A stretch of DNA of 64,000 nt, taken from Collinsella aerofaciens (GTDB taxonomy: Bacteria; Actinomycetota; Coriobacteriia; Coriobacteriales; Coriobacteriaceae). The notes under the pieces were generated by a model that worked only from the letters and a program-made list of their open reading frames with translations, was not told the origin of the DNA and made no database searches. Positions 33,987 through 44,004 of this stretch are shown in pieces (position 1 is the first letter of the stretch; each line of letters begins with the position of its first letter). Both the position numbers and the translations under genes were made by a program. Location: NCBI RefSeq assembly GCF_028207065.1, contig NZ_JAQLFP010000005.1, positions 19,057-83,056 on the forward strand, given 5' to 3'.

Positions 33987-34704
33987 GGGGAAGGTCCTCT
34001 CCCTCGGCCATGCGACCGAGCAGAATCGCGGTTACGGGACGCAGGTCCTCGGGCACCGTCACCTTAAGGTTATCGCGCGGGCTCTGGACACAGCGGACGC
34101 GCCCGCCCATGCGCTCGACCAGCGATGAATCGTCGGTGCCGATAAAGCCCTCGGCGATAGCAGCGGCGTGAGCGCGCTTCATGGCGTCGACGCTAAAGAT
34201 CTGCGGCGTCTGCGCGGCCCAGTACAGCTCGCGCGGCGGCGTCTCGACGATGTTGTCGCCATCGACGATCTTGAGCGTGTCGATGGCAGGCTGGCCGCAC
34301 ACGACGCCGTCGAGGGCACGGTCGCTCACGAGCACGTCGATAGCGTGGTCGATAGCCTCGGTCGTAATGAGCGGACGGGCGCCATCGTGGATGGCGACGT
34401 ATTCAAAGCCCGCCGGCACCGCGTGCACGCCTGCGCAGGTGGAATCCTGGCGAGCCTCGCCGGCATCGGCAAAGCTGATGGGCGTGTTATACGAATACGG
34501 GTCGATGGCCAGGCGGCGCATCTCGGCACGGCGCTCGGCAGGGCACACCACCACGATGTGGCCGACCTTGTTGCTACGATCGAACGCACGGATGGACCAG
34601 CTCATGAGCGGACGGCCCGCCACGTTAACGAGCTGCTTGCCGCCGGGATTTCCAAAGCGCTGGCCGCTGCCGCCGGCAACGACCACGGCGCATACGGGCG
34701 CCAT
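33976..34704 (-). CDS. ispD: 2-C-methyl-D-erythritol 4-phosphate cytidylyltransferase
   Basis: A 242-residue nucleotidyltransferase. The N-terminal CTP-binding loop is VVVAGGSGQRFG followed by KQLVNVAGRPLMSW; the substrate region HDGARPLI lies near residue 100 and later TDDSSLVE. It makes CDP-methylerythritol, the step before IspE (49131-50027). Its start overlaps the disA stop by one base (TAATG) and its end overlaps ispF by 11 bp. Confidence 0.96.
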   Translation of the reverse strand: MAPVCAVVVAGGSGQRFGNPGGKQLVNVAGRPLMSWSIRAFDRSNKVGHIVVVCPAERRAEMRRLAIDPYSYNTPISFADAGEARQDSTCAGVHAVPAGFEYVAIHDGARPLITTEAIDHAIDVLVSDRALDGVVCGQPAIDTLKIVDGDNIVETPPRELYWAAQTPQIFSVDAMKRAHAAAIAEGFIGTDDSSLVERMGGRVRCVQSPRDNLKVTVPEDLRPVTAILLGRMAEGEDLPHVQ

Positions 34705-35771
34705 TATGCGTTCCCCTGTTTGGTGCCCTTCATGCGGTACAGGGAGTCCGCAAGAATGGCAGGGTTGTTGACGCCAAAGTCGCCCAGGCGCTCCGGATCC
34801 TCGCTGATGTCATCCATGAGCTCCTGCAGCGAGCCGTACTCGTCGACGATCTTCTCGGCCACGCCGTCGCGCACGACGGACACGCGCGAAAGCGTGCGCA
34901 GGCCCAGCGGCGTCATGACGGAGTCCTCGTCCAGGTCGTCGTAACCCAGAACCGCCGCCACATGCTGTGGGTCGGACAGGTCCTTAGGCGTCATACGGCT
35001 CAGGTTGGCGCGGATCTTTTCGGCATTGGCCTCGGAGGAATCGCTCGCATAGTCGCGAATCATCAGGTCGTACTCGGTATCCATGCTGGAGCCGGCGAGC
35101 TGCTCGAGCTGCATCTGCACGAGCTTGCCCTGGTTGCCCAGCTTGACAATGCAATCCTTAAGCTCAGTCTTTGCCTGCTGCATGATCTCGAAACTCGAGA
35201 AAATGCCGGTGATGTCGGCGAGCGTAACGTAGTCATCGAGCTCGAGGGCCGTCAGGCGCAGCAGGGAGCGATCGAGCGACTGACGGGTAGTCTGGAGCGT
35301 GGCGACGAGCTGGTTGACCGAGCTCATGATGGTGGTGACGGGCTGGATCTCATAGCTCTTGCCGTGAACGTACACGTTGACGACGGCACGACGGGCCGAG
35401 ACCGAGATCACGATGGCATCGGTGAGCACCGACATGCGAGCGGCAGTGCGGTGACGCATGCCCGTCTCGCTCGTGGCAAGTGAGGGATCGGGATTGAGGT
35501 GGAAGTTGGCGCGCAGGATCTGGGTGAGGTCGCCGTCGATGACGATGGCGCCGTCCATCTTGGAAAGCTCGAACAGGCGGTTCGAGGTAAACGAAATGTT
35601 GAGCGGGAAGCCGTCGTTACCAGCAGCGAGCACGTTTTCGGTGTCGCCGACGCAAATAAGAGCGCCCAGGTGACCAGCAATGATCATGTCGAGGGCGGTG
35701 CGGATCGGCTGGCCGGGGGCAGTCAGGCGAATAGCCTGTTCCATACGCTTTTGCAGCTCGTTCTTATCCAA
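34704..35771 (-). CDS. disA: DNA integrity scanning protein / diadenylate cyclase DisA
   Basis: A 355-residue protein that makes the messenger c-di-AMP. The DAC domain (about 10-145) has the catalytic DGA at 73-75 and RHR at 106-108 (GMRHRTAARMS). A helical linker and the C-terminal HhH DNA-binding region (about 285-355, LGLRTLSRVSVV then YGSLQELMDD) follow. The start is TTG at 35769-35771, with GGGAG eight bases upstream; no in-frame ATG fits. First gene of the disA-ispD-ispF-cysS operon. radA, the frequent neighbour, is not here. Confidence 0.96.
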   Translation of the reverse strand: MDKNELQKRMEQAIRLTAPGQPIRTALDMIIAGHLGALICVGDTENVLAAGNDGFPLNISFTSNRLFELSKMDGAIVIDGDLTQILRANFHLNPDPSLATSETGMRHRTAARMSVLTDAIVISVSARRAVVNVYVHGKSYEIQPVTTIMSSVNQLVATLQTTRQSLDRSLLRLTALELDDYVTLADITGIFSSFEIMQQAKTELKDCIVKLGNQGKLVQMQLEQLAGSSMDTEYDLMIRDYASDSSEANAEKIRANLSRMTPKDLSDPQHVAAVLGYDDLDEDSVMTPLGLRTLSRVSVVRDGVAEKIVDEYGSLQELMDDISEDPERLGDFGVNNPAILADSLYRMKGTKQGNA

Positions 35772-35941
35772 GGCATCGCTCCCATCGTATACGCTCCATA
35801 AACGCCAAATAGTTTCTCACGGTTTGTCCCCGCAGCGCTTGCGAAATCCGATGCTTACAGAATGAGCGAACACCGCTGGGGTAGCCAAAAGAGCCCCAAC
35901 CCAAATGAGCTGCTTATGTGGTAGCATCGGGGTTCACATGA

Positions 35942-36076
35942 ATGAGGGAGTAGTCGCGTGACCGGGTTCGCCTCCGGTGGCGCGGTAAGTCAACACACTG
36001 GCCGATGCGGCCTGGCTTGCCTTAATGAACGAGACTCGTGGCTGTGCGCGCAACGCGTACGCCACGGGTCTTTTTT
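35942..36076 (+). promoter_or_regulatory. yybP-ykoY (Mn2+) riboswitch with expression-platform terminator
   Basis: The leader of mntP contains GAGGGAGTAG and, 40 bases on, GTCAACACACTGGCCGA, the two conserved loops of the manganese-sensing yybP-ykoY aptamer. A hairpin GAC-CGTGGC / GCCACG-GTC followed by six T (36033-36075) is the terminator that Mn2+ binding is expected to prevent. The region 35772-35941 upstream holds only promoter sequence for disA and this leader. Confidence 0.88.
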
Positions 36077-36129
36077 GTTACTCCCCCAAGAGGTACACGC
36101 GGGCCCGCCCGCAGAGAGAGAGCCAGACT

Positions 36130-36708
36130 ATGGGACTCGCAGAGCTCGTGCTGCTCGCCGTTGGCCTTTCGATGGACGCCTTTGCCGTATCCATCTGCAA
36201 GGGCCTTGGCATGAAGAAGATCAACCTTAAAGTCGCCGCGGTGCTCGGCCTGTTCTTTGGCGGCTTTCAGGCCGGCATGCCCGTAATCGGATGGGCGCTT
36301 GGCAGTCAATTCATGGGCATCATCGGACCCATCGACCACTGGATCGCCTTTATTCTGCTCGCCTTCATCGGCGGCAAAACGCTGTGGGAGGCCTTTACCG
36401 AGGACGAGGACGAAGGCGACAACAAGAATGCCGAGAGGATTGACCTGGGCGAGTACCTAATCCTTGCCATCGCCACCTCGATTGATGCCCTAGCCGTAGG
36501 CATCTCGTTTGCGGCACTCTCGGTCGACATCGTTCCCGCCGTATCGCTTATCGGCGTCACAACGTTTATCTTCTCTGTCGCCGGCGTGGCGATTGGCCAC
36601 ACCTTTGGCGCACGCTACGAAAAACCCGCCACCATCGTGGGCGGCATCGTGCTCATCCTCATCGGACTTAAGATCTTGCTTGAGCATCTGGGGATTTTGG
36701 CGCTGTAA
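36130..36708 (+). CDS. mntP: Manganese efflux pump MntP
   Basis: A 192-residue membrane protein with six hydrophobic segments. It has the two repeated acidic motifs of the family: GLSMDAFAVSICKGLG near residue 15 and ATSIDALAVGISFA near 117. MntP exports Mn2+ across the plasma membrane. The start at 36130 has a weak GAGAGAG site. The Mn2+ riboswitch upstream supports the assignment. A strong terminator follows. Confidence 0.95.
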   Translation: MGLAELVLLAVGLSMDAFAVSICKGLGMKKINLKVAAVLGLFFGGFQAGMPVIGWALGSQFMGIIGPIDHWIAFILLAFIGGKTLWEAFTEDEDEGDNKNAERIDLGEYLILAIATSIDALAVGISFAALSVDIVPAVSLIGVTTFIFSVAGVAIGHTFGARYEKPATIVGGIVLILIGLKILLEHLGILAL

Positions 36709-36744
36709 CGCCAAACGCAATCGCTCAAAACTCAACGCCAGTAC

Positions 36745-36780
36745 AAGGCCTCATGCAAAGTTTTGCATGAGGCCTTTTCG
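36745..36780 (+). terminator. Terminator after mntP
   Basis: A perfect 15-bp stem AAGGCCTCATGCAAA / TTTGCATGAGGCCTT with a 2-base spacer, followed by TTCG. Confidence 0.85.
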
Positions 36781-36821
36781 TGCAGACTTTTGCATGTCAT
36801 ACTGATATGCAAAAGTCTGCA
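36781..36821 (+). promoter_or_regulatory. Palindromic operator of hipBA
   Basis: TGCAGACTTTTGCAT (36781-36795) is followed after 11 bases by its exact inverse ATGCAAAAGTCTGCA (36807-36821), 15 bases before the hipB start. This is the expected place for autorepression by HipB. Confidence 0.75.
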
Positions 36822-36835
36822 TGTTGGAGATCGCC

Positions 36836-37267
36836 ATGGATACCCTTCCCATCACCACACCACGCCAAGCTGGCATCTATGTGCGTCAGGCACGCGAGTC
36901 GCAGGAAATCACCCGTGCGGCCCTCGCTAAAAAAGCCGGCGTTTCGGAGCGCCTGCTCGCATCGCTCGAGCTGGGAGACGCCACCGGCATTCGACTCGAC
37001 AAGTTGCTGTCCGTCTTTAACGCACTCGGCATAGGTCTCTTTGCGCAAAGCGATAACGACTCCATCGCATCGCCCTCCGAACATCCGACGACGATAGCGG
37101 ACCTCCCTATCGCGAACTCGAATGCCCTGCCAAAGCCAAGCGTAGGCAGACGACCCGCCCGACAAGGAACGCCATCTTCCTATGGTGCCCTGCTGGCCCA
37201 AATCGCAGCCGAGCAAGGCCTTTCCGACACTTCAGGCCTCTCCTTTGGCTGTAAGGTTGTGAAATAA
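36836..37267 (+). CDS. hipB: HipB-like antitoxin / Xre-family regulator
   Basis: A 143-residue protein starting at the ATG at 36836 behind TTGGAGATCGCC. The HTH_3 domain covers about 14-70: YVRQARESQEITRAALAKKA, then VSERLLASLELGD. The remainder is low-complexity with a C-terminal tail. In HipBA modules this protein neutralises the HipA kinase and represses the operon through an upstream palindrome, which is present. hipA starts at the base after this stop codon. Confidence 0.88.
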   Translation: MDTLPITTPRQAGIYVRQARESQEITRAALAKKAGVSERLLASLELGDATGIRLDKLLSVFNALGIGLFAQSDNDSIASPSEHPTTIADLPIANSNALPKPSVGRRPARQGTPSSYGALLAQIAAEQGLSDTSGLSFGCKVVK

Positions 37268-38572
37268 ATGGCAGAGATGGAGCTTGCGACCCTCATTTGT
37301 GGCGAAATCGCAGGCACTCTCCGGCAAGACGAGCATGGACTCTGCAGTTTTGTATACGCCCCAACCTATCGCGGAGCACCACTATCGCTTACAATACCGC
37401 TTTCCAATCGCACGTATGGCCATAACATCGTCCGCCCGTTCCTATTTGGCCTTTTGCCCGACAGCCAAGAGCAGCGTCGCGCTATTGCCGCCGAGCATGA
37501 CGTTGCATCCAACAACCCCGTCGCCCTCTTGTGCCATATCGGTCTTGACTGCGCAGGGGCCGTTCAGTTTTGTCGAACCGATCAATTAGGCGCCGCCCGC
37601 GGCAGGGTCTCGGCATACCGCCCGCTTACCAATTCTCAAATCGCTCACAAGCTCAAAGCAATTCGCGATAACGAAAGAGAGACATGGATGGGCTCCAACG
37701 AAAGCTGGTCCCTGGGCGGCAACCAAGGCAAATTTGCACTAGCTTGGCATGATGGCCAATGGTGCGAATGTCTAGGGTCATCCCCCACTACCCATATCTT
37801 CAAAAATGGCGTCGTTGGGTTCAAACATCAGGCCTTAAACGAATTCGTCTGCATGAAAACGGCTCGGCGTGTTGGCATTCCAACTGCCAACGTCTCCTAT
37901 TGCACATTTGAAGACGAAGCCGCACTCGTCGTTGAACGGTACGACAGAATGGTCAATAGCAGCGGAAATATCGAAAGGCTGCATCAGGAGGACTTTTGCC
38001 AGGCGCTCGGTGTATTGCCAAGCCAGAAATACACCGACGACGGAGGACCAACCACACGAGACATCCAAGAACGACTGATTAACACAGTCCCCCACCACAT
38101 GAATCTTGTGCTTTTTACCTATATGTTGTTCTATAACGCCATTATCGGAGCGCCTGACGCACACGCTAAAAACTACTCGCTCATCCTAGGTAAAGGCACA
38201 AACGCAGCGCTCGCACCCATGTACGATGTCGCATCGGGCTTGGCGTACGAGCGTATGCGCCGCCGGGCGCGCCTTGCCATGAGCGTTGGCGGCGAAAATC
38301 GAGTGGGGCGCATCGGTCCAGGCGCTATCCGCCGATACCACGGTATGGGCGACCCCGCGCTGGAGGCGGCGCTCACCGATGCCGGGCTATCCGAGAAGTT
38401 TTGCTTTGCGACCATGATGGACCTCGCCTACGAGGTGCCCATTTGCATGGAAGAGATCATGGACGAATACGCCGACCTGCCCGGCATGGCGGACCTGCGC
38501 GAGCACATGCTCGGCCCCGTCCGCGAAAACTGCCAGCGCACCCTCGACCTCATCAAGGCGGATATGGGCTAG
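37268..38572 (+). CDS. hipA: HipA-family serine/threonine kinase toxin
   Basis: A 434-residue kinase. The N-terminal HipA_N region has FLFGLLPDSQEQR near 58-70. The nucleotide-binding loop is SLGGNQGKFALA near 148-159, then TTHIFK. The catalytic Asp297 lies in GAPDAHAKNYSLIL and the metal-binding Asp320 in PMYDVASGLAY, so the active site looks intact. E. coli HipA phosphorylates GltX and causes persistence; the target here is unknown. Its ATG directly follows the hipB stop. Confidence 0.93.
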   Translation: MAEMELATLICGEIAGTLRQDEHGLCSFVYAPTYRGAPLSLTIPLSNRTYGHNIVRPFLFGLLPDSQEQRRAIAAEHDVASNNPVALLCHIGLDCAGAVQFCRTDQLGAARGRVSAYRPLTNSQIAHKLKAIRDNERETWMGSNESWSLGGNQGKFALAWHDGQWCECLGSSPTTHIFKNGVVGFKHQALNEFVCMKTARRVGIPTANVSYCTFEDEAALVVERYDRMVNSSGNIERLHQEDFCQALGVLPSQKYTDDGGPTTRDIQERLINTVPHHMNLVLFTYMLFYNAIIGAPDAHAKNYSLILGKGTNAALAPMYDVASGLAYERMRRRARLAMSVGGENRVGRIGPGAIRRYHGMGDPALEAALTDAGLSEKFCFATMMDLAYEVPICMEEIMDEYADLPGMADLREHMLGPVRENCQRTLDLIKADMG

Positions 38573-38600
38573 GCGCCAATCAATCCACATTTCTTAAAAG

Positions 38601-38641
38601 AAGAGGGGGGCACCCGTCGCAAAAGTTCGGATGCCCCCTCT
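38601..38641. terminator. Bidirectional terminator between hipA and pepD
   Basis: AGAGGGGGGCA-CCG pairs with CGG-TGCCCCCTCT; the two genes converge on it. Confidence 0.7.
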
Positions 38642-38697
38642 CGTAATGTCATTTGCAATCCGCTAGCACGTGGCTCGAACTGCTGCTAGCGCGACCC

Positions 38698-40155
38698 TTA
38701 CGCGGCAAGGCGCTTGAGGACGTCGATGAGCAGCTCGTAGAAGCGCTCGGCAGAAGCGAGCTCCATGCTCTCGTCCGGGGTGTGGACATCGGAGAGCGTC
38801 GGGCCCACGGCGATGGCGTCCAGGCCGTGCAGGGCCTCAGCAAACAGGCCGCACTCAAGGCCAGCGTGAATGGACTCGATGCGCAGCTCGGAGCCAAAGA
38901 GCTCGCGATAGCTCTCGACAAAAACGTCGCGGACCGGCGAATGCTCGGCATAGCTCCAGCCGGGATACTCGAACTCGAACTTGGCGTCGAAGCCCAAGAC
39001 ATCGGCCAGCGTCTGCAGGCGGTCCTTGAACTCGTTCTGCAGCGAGGTGATCGAGGAGCGCGGGGACAGCATGATCTTGACCTGGTCGTCGGAAGTGGCG
39101 ACCACGCCGATGTTGGAGGAAACCTCGACGGAGCCGTCGGTGGCGACGTTGCGGCGAATCACGCCGTTAGGGGCAAGACGCAGGGCGCGGATGAGGGCAA
39201 GCGCGGACTTCTGATCCATGGCCTCGACCTCGGCGTCGTCGGCAATCTCGACGGTGCAGGTAAAGCCGGGGTCGAAGACCTCGAGCTCGGCGGTAACGTC
39301 GGCGATGATGCCACGGGCGATCTCGGCCGCGGCCTCGGCGGCAGCGTGGTCGGCGTAGACCAGAACAGCCTTGCACTCACGGTTGATGGCGTTGTCCTTG
39401 GTGCCGCCGTTAAAGCTCACGATGGCGGGCTCGCCGGCAACCATCAGGCGGTCGATGATGCGGGCCATGATGAGGTTGCCATTGCCGCGCTCCAGGTGGA
39501 TATCGCTGCCGGAGTGACCGCCCAGAAGGCCGGAGATGTCGAGCGTGAGGGTGCTACCGGTCTTGTGCTCGCGCGCGATCGGGCAGGTGTAGGTAACGAC
39601 GACGCCGCCGGCGCAGCTGACGGTGGCAACGCCCTCTTCCTCGGAGTCAAGGTTAATCATGGTACGGGCGCTAATCTGGGACTTGTCGAGCGTCTCGGCG
39701 CCGACCAGGCCAGTCTCCTCGTCGGTGGTGAACACACACTCGAGAGCCGGATGGGCAATCGAATCATCGTTGAGCACGGTAAGCATCAGAGCGACGGCGA
39801 TACCGTTGTCGGCGCCCAGAGTGGTGCCATTAGCGGTGAGGACGCCGTCCTTGACGACCAGGTCGATACCGTCGGTCGTAAAGTCGTGCTCAACGGAACC
39901 CAACTTGTCGCACACCATGTCGATATGGCCCTGCAGCATCACGGTCGGGGCATTCTCGGCACCGGCAGATGCGGGCTTGCGAATGATGACGTTGTAGACC
40001 TCGTCCTGGTACACATCGAGGCCGCGCTCCTTGGCAAACGCAACCAGGAAATCGCTGATGCCCTTCTCGTTGCCAGACCCGCGGGGGGTCGCGCTGACCT
40101 CCTCAAAGAAATGGAACAGCTGGGCGGGCTCGTAGCCGGTGATCTTGTAATCCAT
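38698..40155 (-). CDS. pepD: Aminoacyl-histidine dipeptidase (PepD, M20 family)
   Basis: A 485-residue zinc peptidase. The start at 40155 is behind AAGGAGGCACC. Metal and catalytic motifs are GHIDMVCDK near residue 79, GADNGIAVAL near 115, the catalytic TTDEETGLVGA near 145 and the second-domain GLLGGHSGSDIHLERGN near 205. It hydrolyses Xaa-His and other dipeptides in the cytoplasm. Length is typical of the family. Confidence 0.94.
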   Translation of the reverse strand: MDYKITGYEPAQLFHFFEEVSATPRGSGNEKGISDFLVAFAKERGLDVYQDEVYNVIIRKPASAGAENAPTVMLQGHIDMVCDKLGSVEHDFTTDGIDLVVKDGVLTANGTTLGADNGIAVALMLTVLNDDSIAHPALECVFTTDEETGLVGAETLDKSQISARTMINLDSEEEGVATVSCAGGVVVTYTCPIAREHKTGSTLTLDISGLLGGHSGSDIHLERGNGNLIMARIIDRLMVAGEPAIVSFNGGTKDNAINRECKAVLVYADHAAAEAAAEIARGIIADVTAELEVFDPGFTCTVEIADDAEVEAMDQKSALALIRALRLAPNGVIRRNVATDGSVEVSSNIGVVATSDDQVKIMLSPRSSITSLQNEFKDRLQTLADVLGFDAKFEFEYPGWSYAEHSPVRDVFVESYRELFGSELRIESIHAGLECGLFAEALHGLDAIAVGPTLSDVHTPDESMELASAERFYELLIDVLKRLAA

Positions 40156-40369
40156 GGTGCCTCCTTGGCGCAACTGGTTAGACAGTAAGACATGCGCCTT
40201 GTATATTCCCAGACTTTGCGTGCATAAACCAGTCGAAAACGCCGAGCGCCCTCGCATCATCGGCTAACGGTGGACCGTATAGCGTAACGGTCACAATCAC
40301 CGCAGCTCTACAAATCGAGGCGCCCTTGCCAGAGCGCCTCGATTGAGCGTATCAAATTGTCGCCACGCC

Positions 40370-43012
40370 CTACAGCGCGCCGGAGCCAGCTTGCATCATA
40401 CCGCCGGGGCCCGAGGTCACGCCACTACTCACAGGCGCAGCGTTTCCGGTGTGCGGCGCTGCCGGAGCGGTATCGCCACCGAGCGTGCCCGCCGGACGCG
40501 GTGCCGGGATCTCGCCCGTACCATGGCTAAAGACAAACTTGCCGTCGGCCACATCGCACAGGACGGTATCGCCACTGCCCCACTCGCCGGCCAGCAGCTC
40601 CTCGGACAACGGATCCTCAATGAGCTTTTGGATGGCGCGGCGCAGCGGACGCGCACCGTTGGTGAGGTCGGTGCCCTCGGCCACAATCTTGTCGTAGGCC
40701 GCATCGGTGAGCTTGATGTTCATGCCGTTGGCAATCAGGCGCTGGCGCAGGTCGTCCACCAGCAGGTGAGCGATCTTGGTCAGGTTCTCGCCCGAAAGCT
40801 TCTGGAACACCACGATGTCATCGATACGGTTGAGCAGCTCGGGGCGGAACAGGCGCTTGAGCTCGCCCATCGCACGGCCGCGGATCTCGCTCGACGTGAG
40901 ACCCTGCTTGCCGGTGGTGCCAAAGCCCACGCTCGCATCCTGCGCGATCTCGCGGGCGCCCACGTTGGACGTCATGATAATCACGGTGTTGCGGAAATCG
41001 ACCGTCTTGCCCTGGCTATCGGTCAGGCGGCCCTCCTCCAGCACCTGTAGCAGGATGTTGAAGATATCAGGGTGCGCCTTCTCGATCTCGTCGAACAGCA
41101 CGACCGAGTACGGATGACGGCGAACAGCCTTGGTGAGCTGGCCGCCCTCGTCGTGACCCACGTAACCCGGAGGGCTACCGATAAGCTTGGAGACCTCGAA
41201 CTCGCTGCCAAACTCCGACATGTCGAAGCTGATGAGCGCGTCCTTGCTGCCAAAGAGATACTCGGCGAGCGTCTTGGCAAGCTCGGTCTTGCCCGTGCCG
41301 GTGGGGCCCAGGAAGATAAAGCTGCCGCCGGGGCGGCGAGGGTCCTTGAGCGGCGAGCGGCTGCGGCGCACGGCCTTGGCAACGGCCTCGACGGCCTCGT
41401 CCTGGCCGATAATGCGGGTCTTGAGCACGCTTTCGGCCTGCAGCAGGCGACGGCTCTCGCTCTCGGTGAGCGAAGACACCGGCACGCCCGAGGTCACGGA
41501 CACGATGTCGGCAATCTGGGAGATATCGATGGTGAGCGGACTGGCGTCGAGCTCGGCCGTCCAGGCAGCCTTGGCCTCGGCGAGTTCAATCTCGGCAGCC
41601 TTCTGCTGCTCGGTGATCTCGGCGGCCTTGTTCATGTCGTCGCTCTCGGTAGCCTCCTGTGCGGCAGCCTTGAGTTCCTCGATGCGATGCTCGGCCTCGC
41701 GCACCGGCTCGGGTGCGCGATTCGCGGCGATGCGAGCGCGGGCACCGGCCTCGTCAATGAGGTCGATGGCCTTATCGGGCAGGAAGCGATCCTGAATGTA
41801 GCGGTTGGAGAGGTTCGCAGCGGCCTCGATGGCACCCTGCGTGTAACGCACGTGGTGGTGCTCCTCGTAGCGCGGCTTGAGCGCAGTCAGGATCTTGACC
41901 GTGTCCTCGACGCTCGGCTCCTCGACATCGATGGTCTGGAAGCGACGCTCGAAGGCCGGGTCCTTGGTGAGGTACTTGCGGAATTCCTCGGCCGTGGTGG
42001 CGCCGATAATCTGGAAGGCACCGCGCGCGAGCACAGGCTTGAGCATGGAGCTCGCGTCGATGGAGCCCTCGGCAGAACCGGCACCGATGATGGTGTGCAT
42101 CTCGTCGATAAACAGGATGACGTCGTCGGCTTCGGTTGCCTCCTGGATTACGTTCTTGAGGCGCTCCTCAAACTCACCGCGATACTTGGCGCCCGCCACG
42201 AGGCCCGGCAAGTCGAGCGTCCAGATGTTCTGGTTCATAAGGTTCTCGGGCACGTTGCCGGCTGCAATCTGCTGAGCCAGACCCTCGACGATGGCCGTCT
42301 TGCCCACGCCGGGGTCGCCCAGAATGAGTGGGTTGTTCTTGGTGCGGCGCGAAAGAATTTCCATCATACGCTGGACTTCCTTTTCGCGACCAATCACCGG
42401 ATCGAGTTCGCCGTCGCGCGCCTTCTGCGTAAGGTTGGTCGCGAACTGCTTAAGCGTATCGGTGCCACTCCCCTTTTGCTGAGAGGCATCCGAGCCGCTA
42501 AAGAACGGCAGGCCCGCACCGGGACGCCCGGCACCGGCACCGGCGAGCGGACGCTTCTTGTCCTGGTCCTTGGCGGTGAGTTTCTCGATAGCCTTTTTGA
42601 TGGAGGCGGACGACACGCCCAAGCGCATGAGGATGTCCATGGCCATGCCGTTGCCCTCTTCGACGATACCGATGAGCAAGTGCTCAGTCGACACGTAGGT
42701 CTGGTTGTTCTCACGCGCCACGCGGAATGAACGCTCCATCACGCTAATGACGAGCGGCGTAAAGGCGAGCTTGGCCGCCTCGGTCTCCTCACTGGGCCCG
42801 GGAACCGTGGTCTGGACCTCTTTGAGAGTATCCATGATGTCATCGTAGGAGATGTCGAGCGAACGCAGTGCCTCGGCGGCAATGCCCTCGTCCTCCTTGG
42901 CAAGCGCGAGCAGCAGGTGCTCGGTGCCCACCTTATTTGAGTGTAGATCGAGCGCCTCTTGCTTGGCCATGGACATGACCTTGCGCGCACGATCGGTAAA
43001 ACGGTCTAACAT
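40370..43012 (-). CDS. clpC: ATP-dependent chaperone ClpC
   Basis: An 880-residue Clp/Hsp100 ATPase. Start at the ATG at 43012 with AAGAGGAAC upstream. Two Clp_N repeats (about 5-145), AAA1 with GDPGVGKT at 232-239, a middle region with a UVR-like segment (about 440-480) and AAA2 with GPTGTGKT follow. The C-terminus ends in a proline/glycine-rich tail (about 835-880). It unfolds proteins for ClpP and is regulated by adaptors. A hairpin (43046-43076) lies in its leader. Confidence 0.96.
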   Translation of the reverse strand: MLDRFTDRARKVMSMAKQEALDLHSNKVGTEHLLLALAKEDEGIAAEALRSLDISYDDIMDTLKEVQTTVPGPSEETEAAKLAFTPLVISVMERSFRVARENNQTYVSTEHLLIGIVEEGNGMAMDILMRLGVSSASIKKAIEKLTAKDQDKKRPLAGAGAGRPGAGLPFFSGSDASQQKGSGTDTLKQFATNLTQKARDGELDPVIGREKEVQRMMEILSRRTKNNPLILGDPGVGKTAIVEGLAQQIAAGNVPENLMNQNIWTLDLPGLVAGAKYRGEFEERLKNVIQEATEADDVILFIDEMHTIIGAGSAEGSIDASSMLKPVLARGAFQIIGATTAEEFRKYLTKDPAFERRFQTIDVEEPSVEDTVKILTALKPRYEEHHHVRYTQGAIEAAANLSNRYIQDRFLPDKAIDLIDEAGARARIAANRAPEPVREAEHRIEELKAAAQEATESDDMNKAAEITEQQKAAEIELAEAKAAWTAELDASPLTIDISQIADIVSVTSGVPVSSLTESESRRLLQAESVLKTRIIGQDEAVEAVAKAVRRSRSPLKDPRRPGGSFIFLGPTGTGKTELAKTLAEYLFGSKDALISFDMSEFGSEFEVSKLIGSPPGYVGHDEGGQLTKAVRRHPYSVVLFDEIEKAHPDIFNILLQVLEEGRLTDSQGKTVDFRNTVIIMTSNVGAREIAQDASVGFGTTGKQGLTSSEIRGRAMGELKRLFRPELLNRIDDIVVFQKLSGENLTKIAHLLVDDLRQRLIANGMNIKLTDAAYDKIVAEGTDLTNGARPLRRAIQKLIEDPLSEELLAGEWGSGDTVLCDVADGKFVFSHGTGEIPAPRPAGTLGGDTAPAAPHTGNAAPVSSGVTSGPGGMMQAGSGAL

Positions 43013-43199
43013 GCTAGTTCCTCTTAGACGAGCTAGTTTTTTCAAACGCAAAGCGCCGCCCCGCGGCAGCGCTTTGGTCTCTTTACCCATATGGAGTATA
43101 TGTTAACCGTTGGGACCTTTCCCGCCCGTAGCCGCGTGACAACGTCTACAAAAAAGGAATCGCTTCGGTCCGCTTGGCGGTTTGGTTTTGCGCTGCTGT

Positions 43200-43793
43200 C
43201 TAGCAGGCGGGCTCGGCGTCCATGCTCTCGGCAACGTCATTGACGGCATCGGCAACGGGAGCGCCAGGCATGTGCACGAGCTCCATATGCCGCTCTTCAA
43301 AGACGGTTCCCATGGGGAAGGCGCGGCGGAAGACAAAGCGAGCAACCGGACCAGCCACCAGCAGGTTCCAGGGCAGGGCCATGATAAAGTTGCGCGGAAT
43401 GTTGACGAGCCACATCATCGGCAGCGCTTGCAGGTTTGCGAGCGGGCCGCCGGGCATGTGGAACAGGCCCTCGCACGCACCGTAGAGCGACATGATGATG
43501 ACCATGGGAACGACCATGCAGGAGCTGACGGCGAGCGTCATGGCAAGAGGAGAGCTCTTGCCCGGCGTGACCAGGAATTTAAAGGCGAAACCCTTGGCAA
43601 GGGGGCTGGCGACGAACCAGTCGCAGCACATGGCAAAAACGTAGGCAACGGGGAAGCCGAGCCATGTGGCGGCAACAACCTCGCCGTTGATGGCCCCATG
43701 CTGCAGGGCAACGTTGTAGATGCTCATCCAGAGCACCATACAAAAGCACATGATAAAGGTGAACAGCAGGCTCTCTCGTTTGTTGATAGGCAT
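43200..43793 (-). CDS. DUF2798 membrane protein
   Basis: A 197-residue protein starting at the ATG at 43791-43793 behind GAGAGGAATCTG. It has four hydrophobic segments arranged as two related halves: LLFTFIMCFCMVLWMSIYN and, after residue 85, MTLAVSSCMVVPMVIIMSLY. Both match the DUF2798 pattern. The function of DUF2798 proteins is unknown. A strong terminator-like hairpin ends about 45 bases before the start codon, so attenuation is possible. Confidence 0.8.
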   Translation of the reverse strand: MPINKRESLLFTFIMCFCMVLWMSIYNVALQHGAINGEVVAATWLGFPVAYVFAMCCDWFVASPLAKGFAFKFLVTPGKSSPLAMTLAVSSCMVVPMVIIMSLYGACEGLFHMPGGPLANLQALPMMWLVNIPRNFIMALPWNLLVAGPVARFVFRRAFPMGTVFEERHMELVHMPGAPVADAVNDVAESMDAEPAC

Positions 43794-43837
43794 AAAGGGC
43801 AGATTCCTCTCTGTATTGTGCCGCGGCACCACGCAAC

Positions 43838-43886
43838 AAAAAAGGGCGGGCGAGATGGAGCTGTTGGGACTTCATCTCGCCCGCCC
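43838..43886 (-). terminator. Strong terminator-like hairpin between the ThrE-like gene and the DUF2798 gene
   Basis: On the minus strand GGGCGGGCGAGATG pairs with CATCTCGCCCGCCC (14 bp) and six T follow. The gene-free gap 43794-44106 also holds the hairpins at 44005-44106. Confidence 0.8.
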
Positions 43887-44004
43887 GTGGTACGTGCGTC
43901 TGCGACTACTTATGTGGTGAAACCAGCCTAGCACGAAACGCATGCGCTTCGTAAGCGTTGAGTTTATGAAGATGCAGGGCACCAATAATCCCCCGACCCC
44001 CTAA

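Noticed and set aside
41072..42730. A 552-codon open frame on the plus strand
   Set aside because: Antisense to clpC; no family motif.
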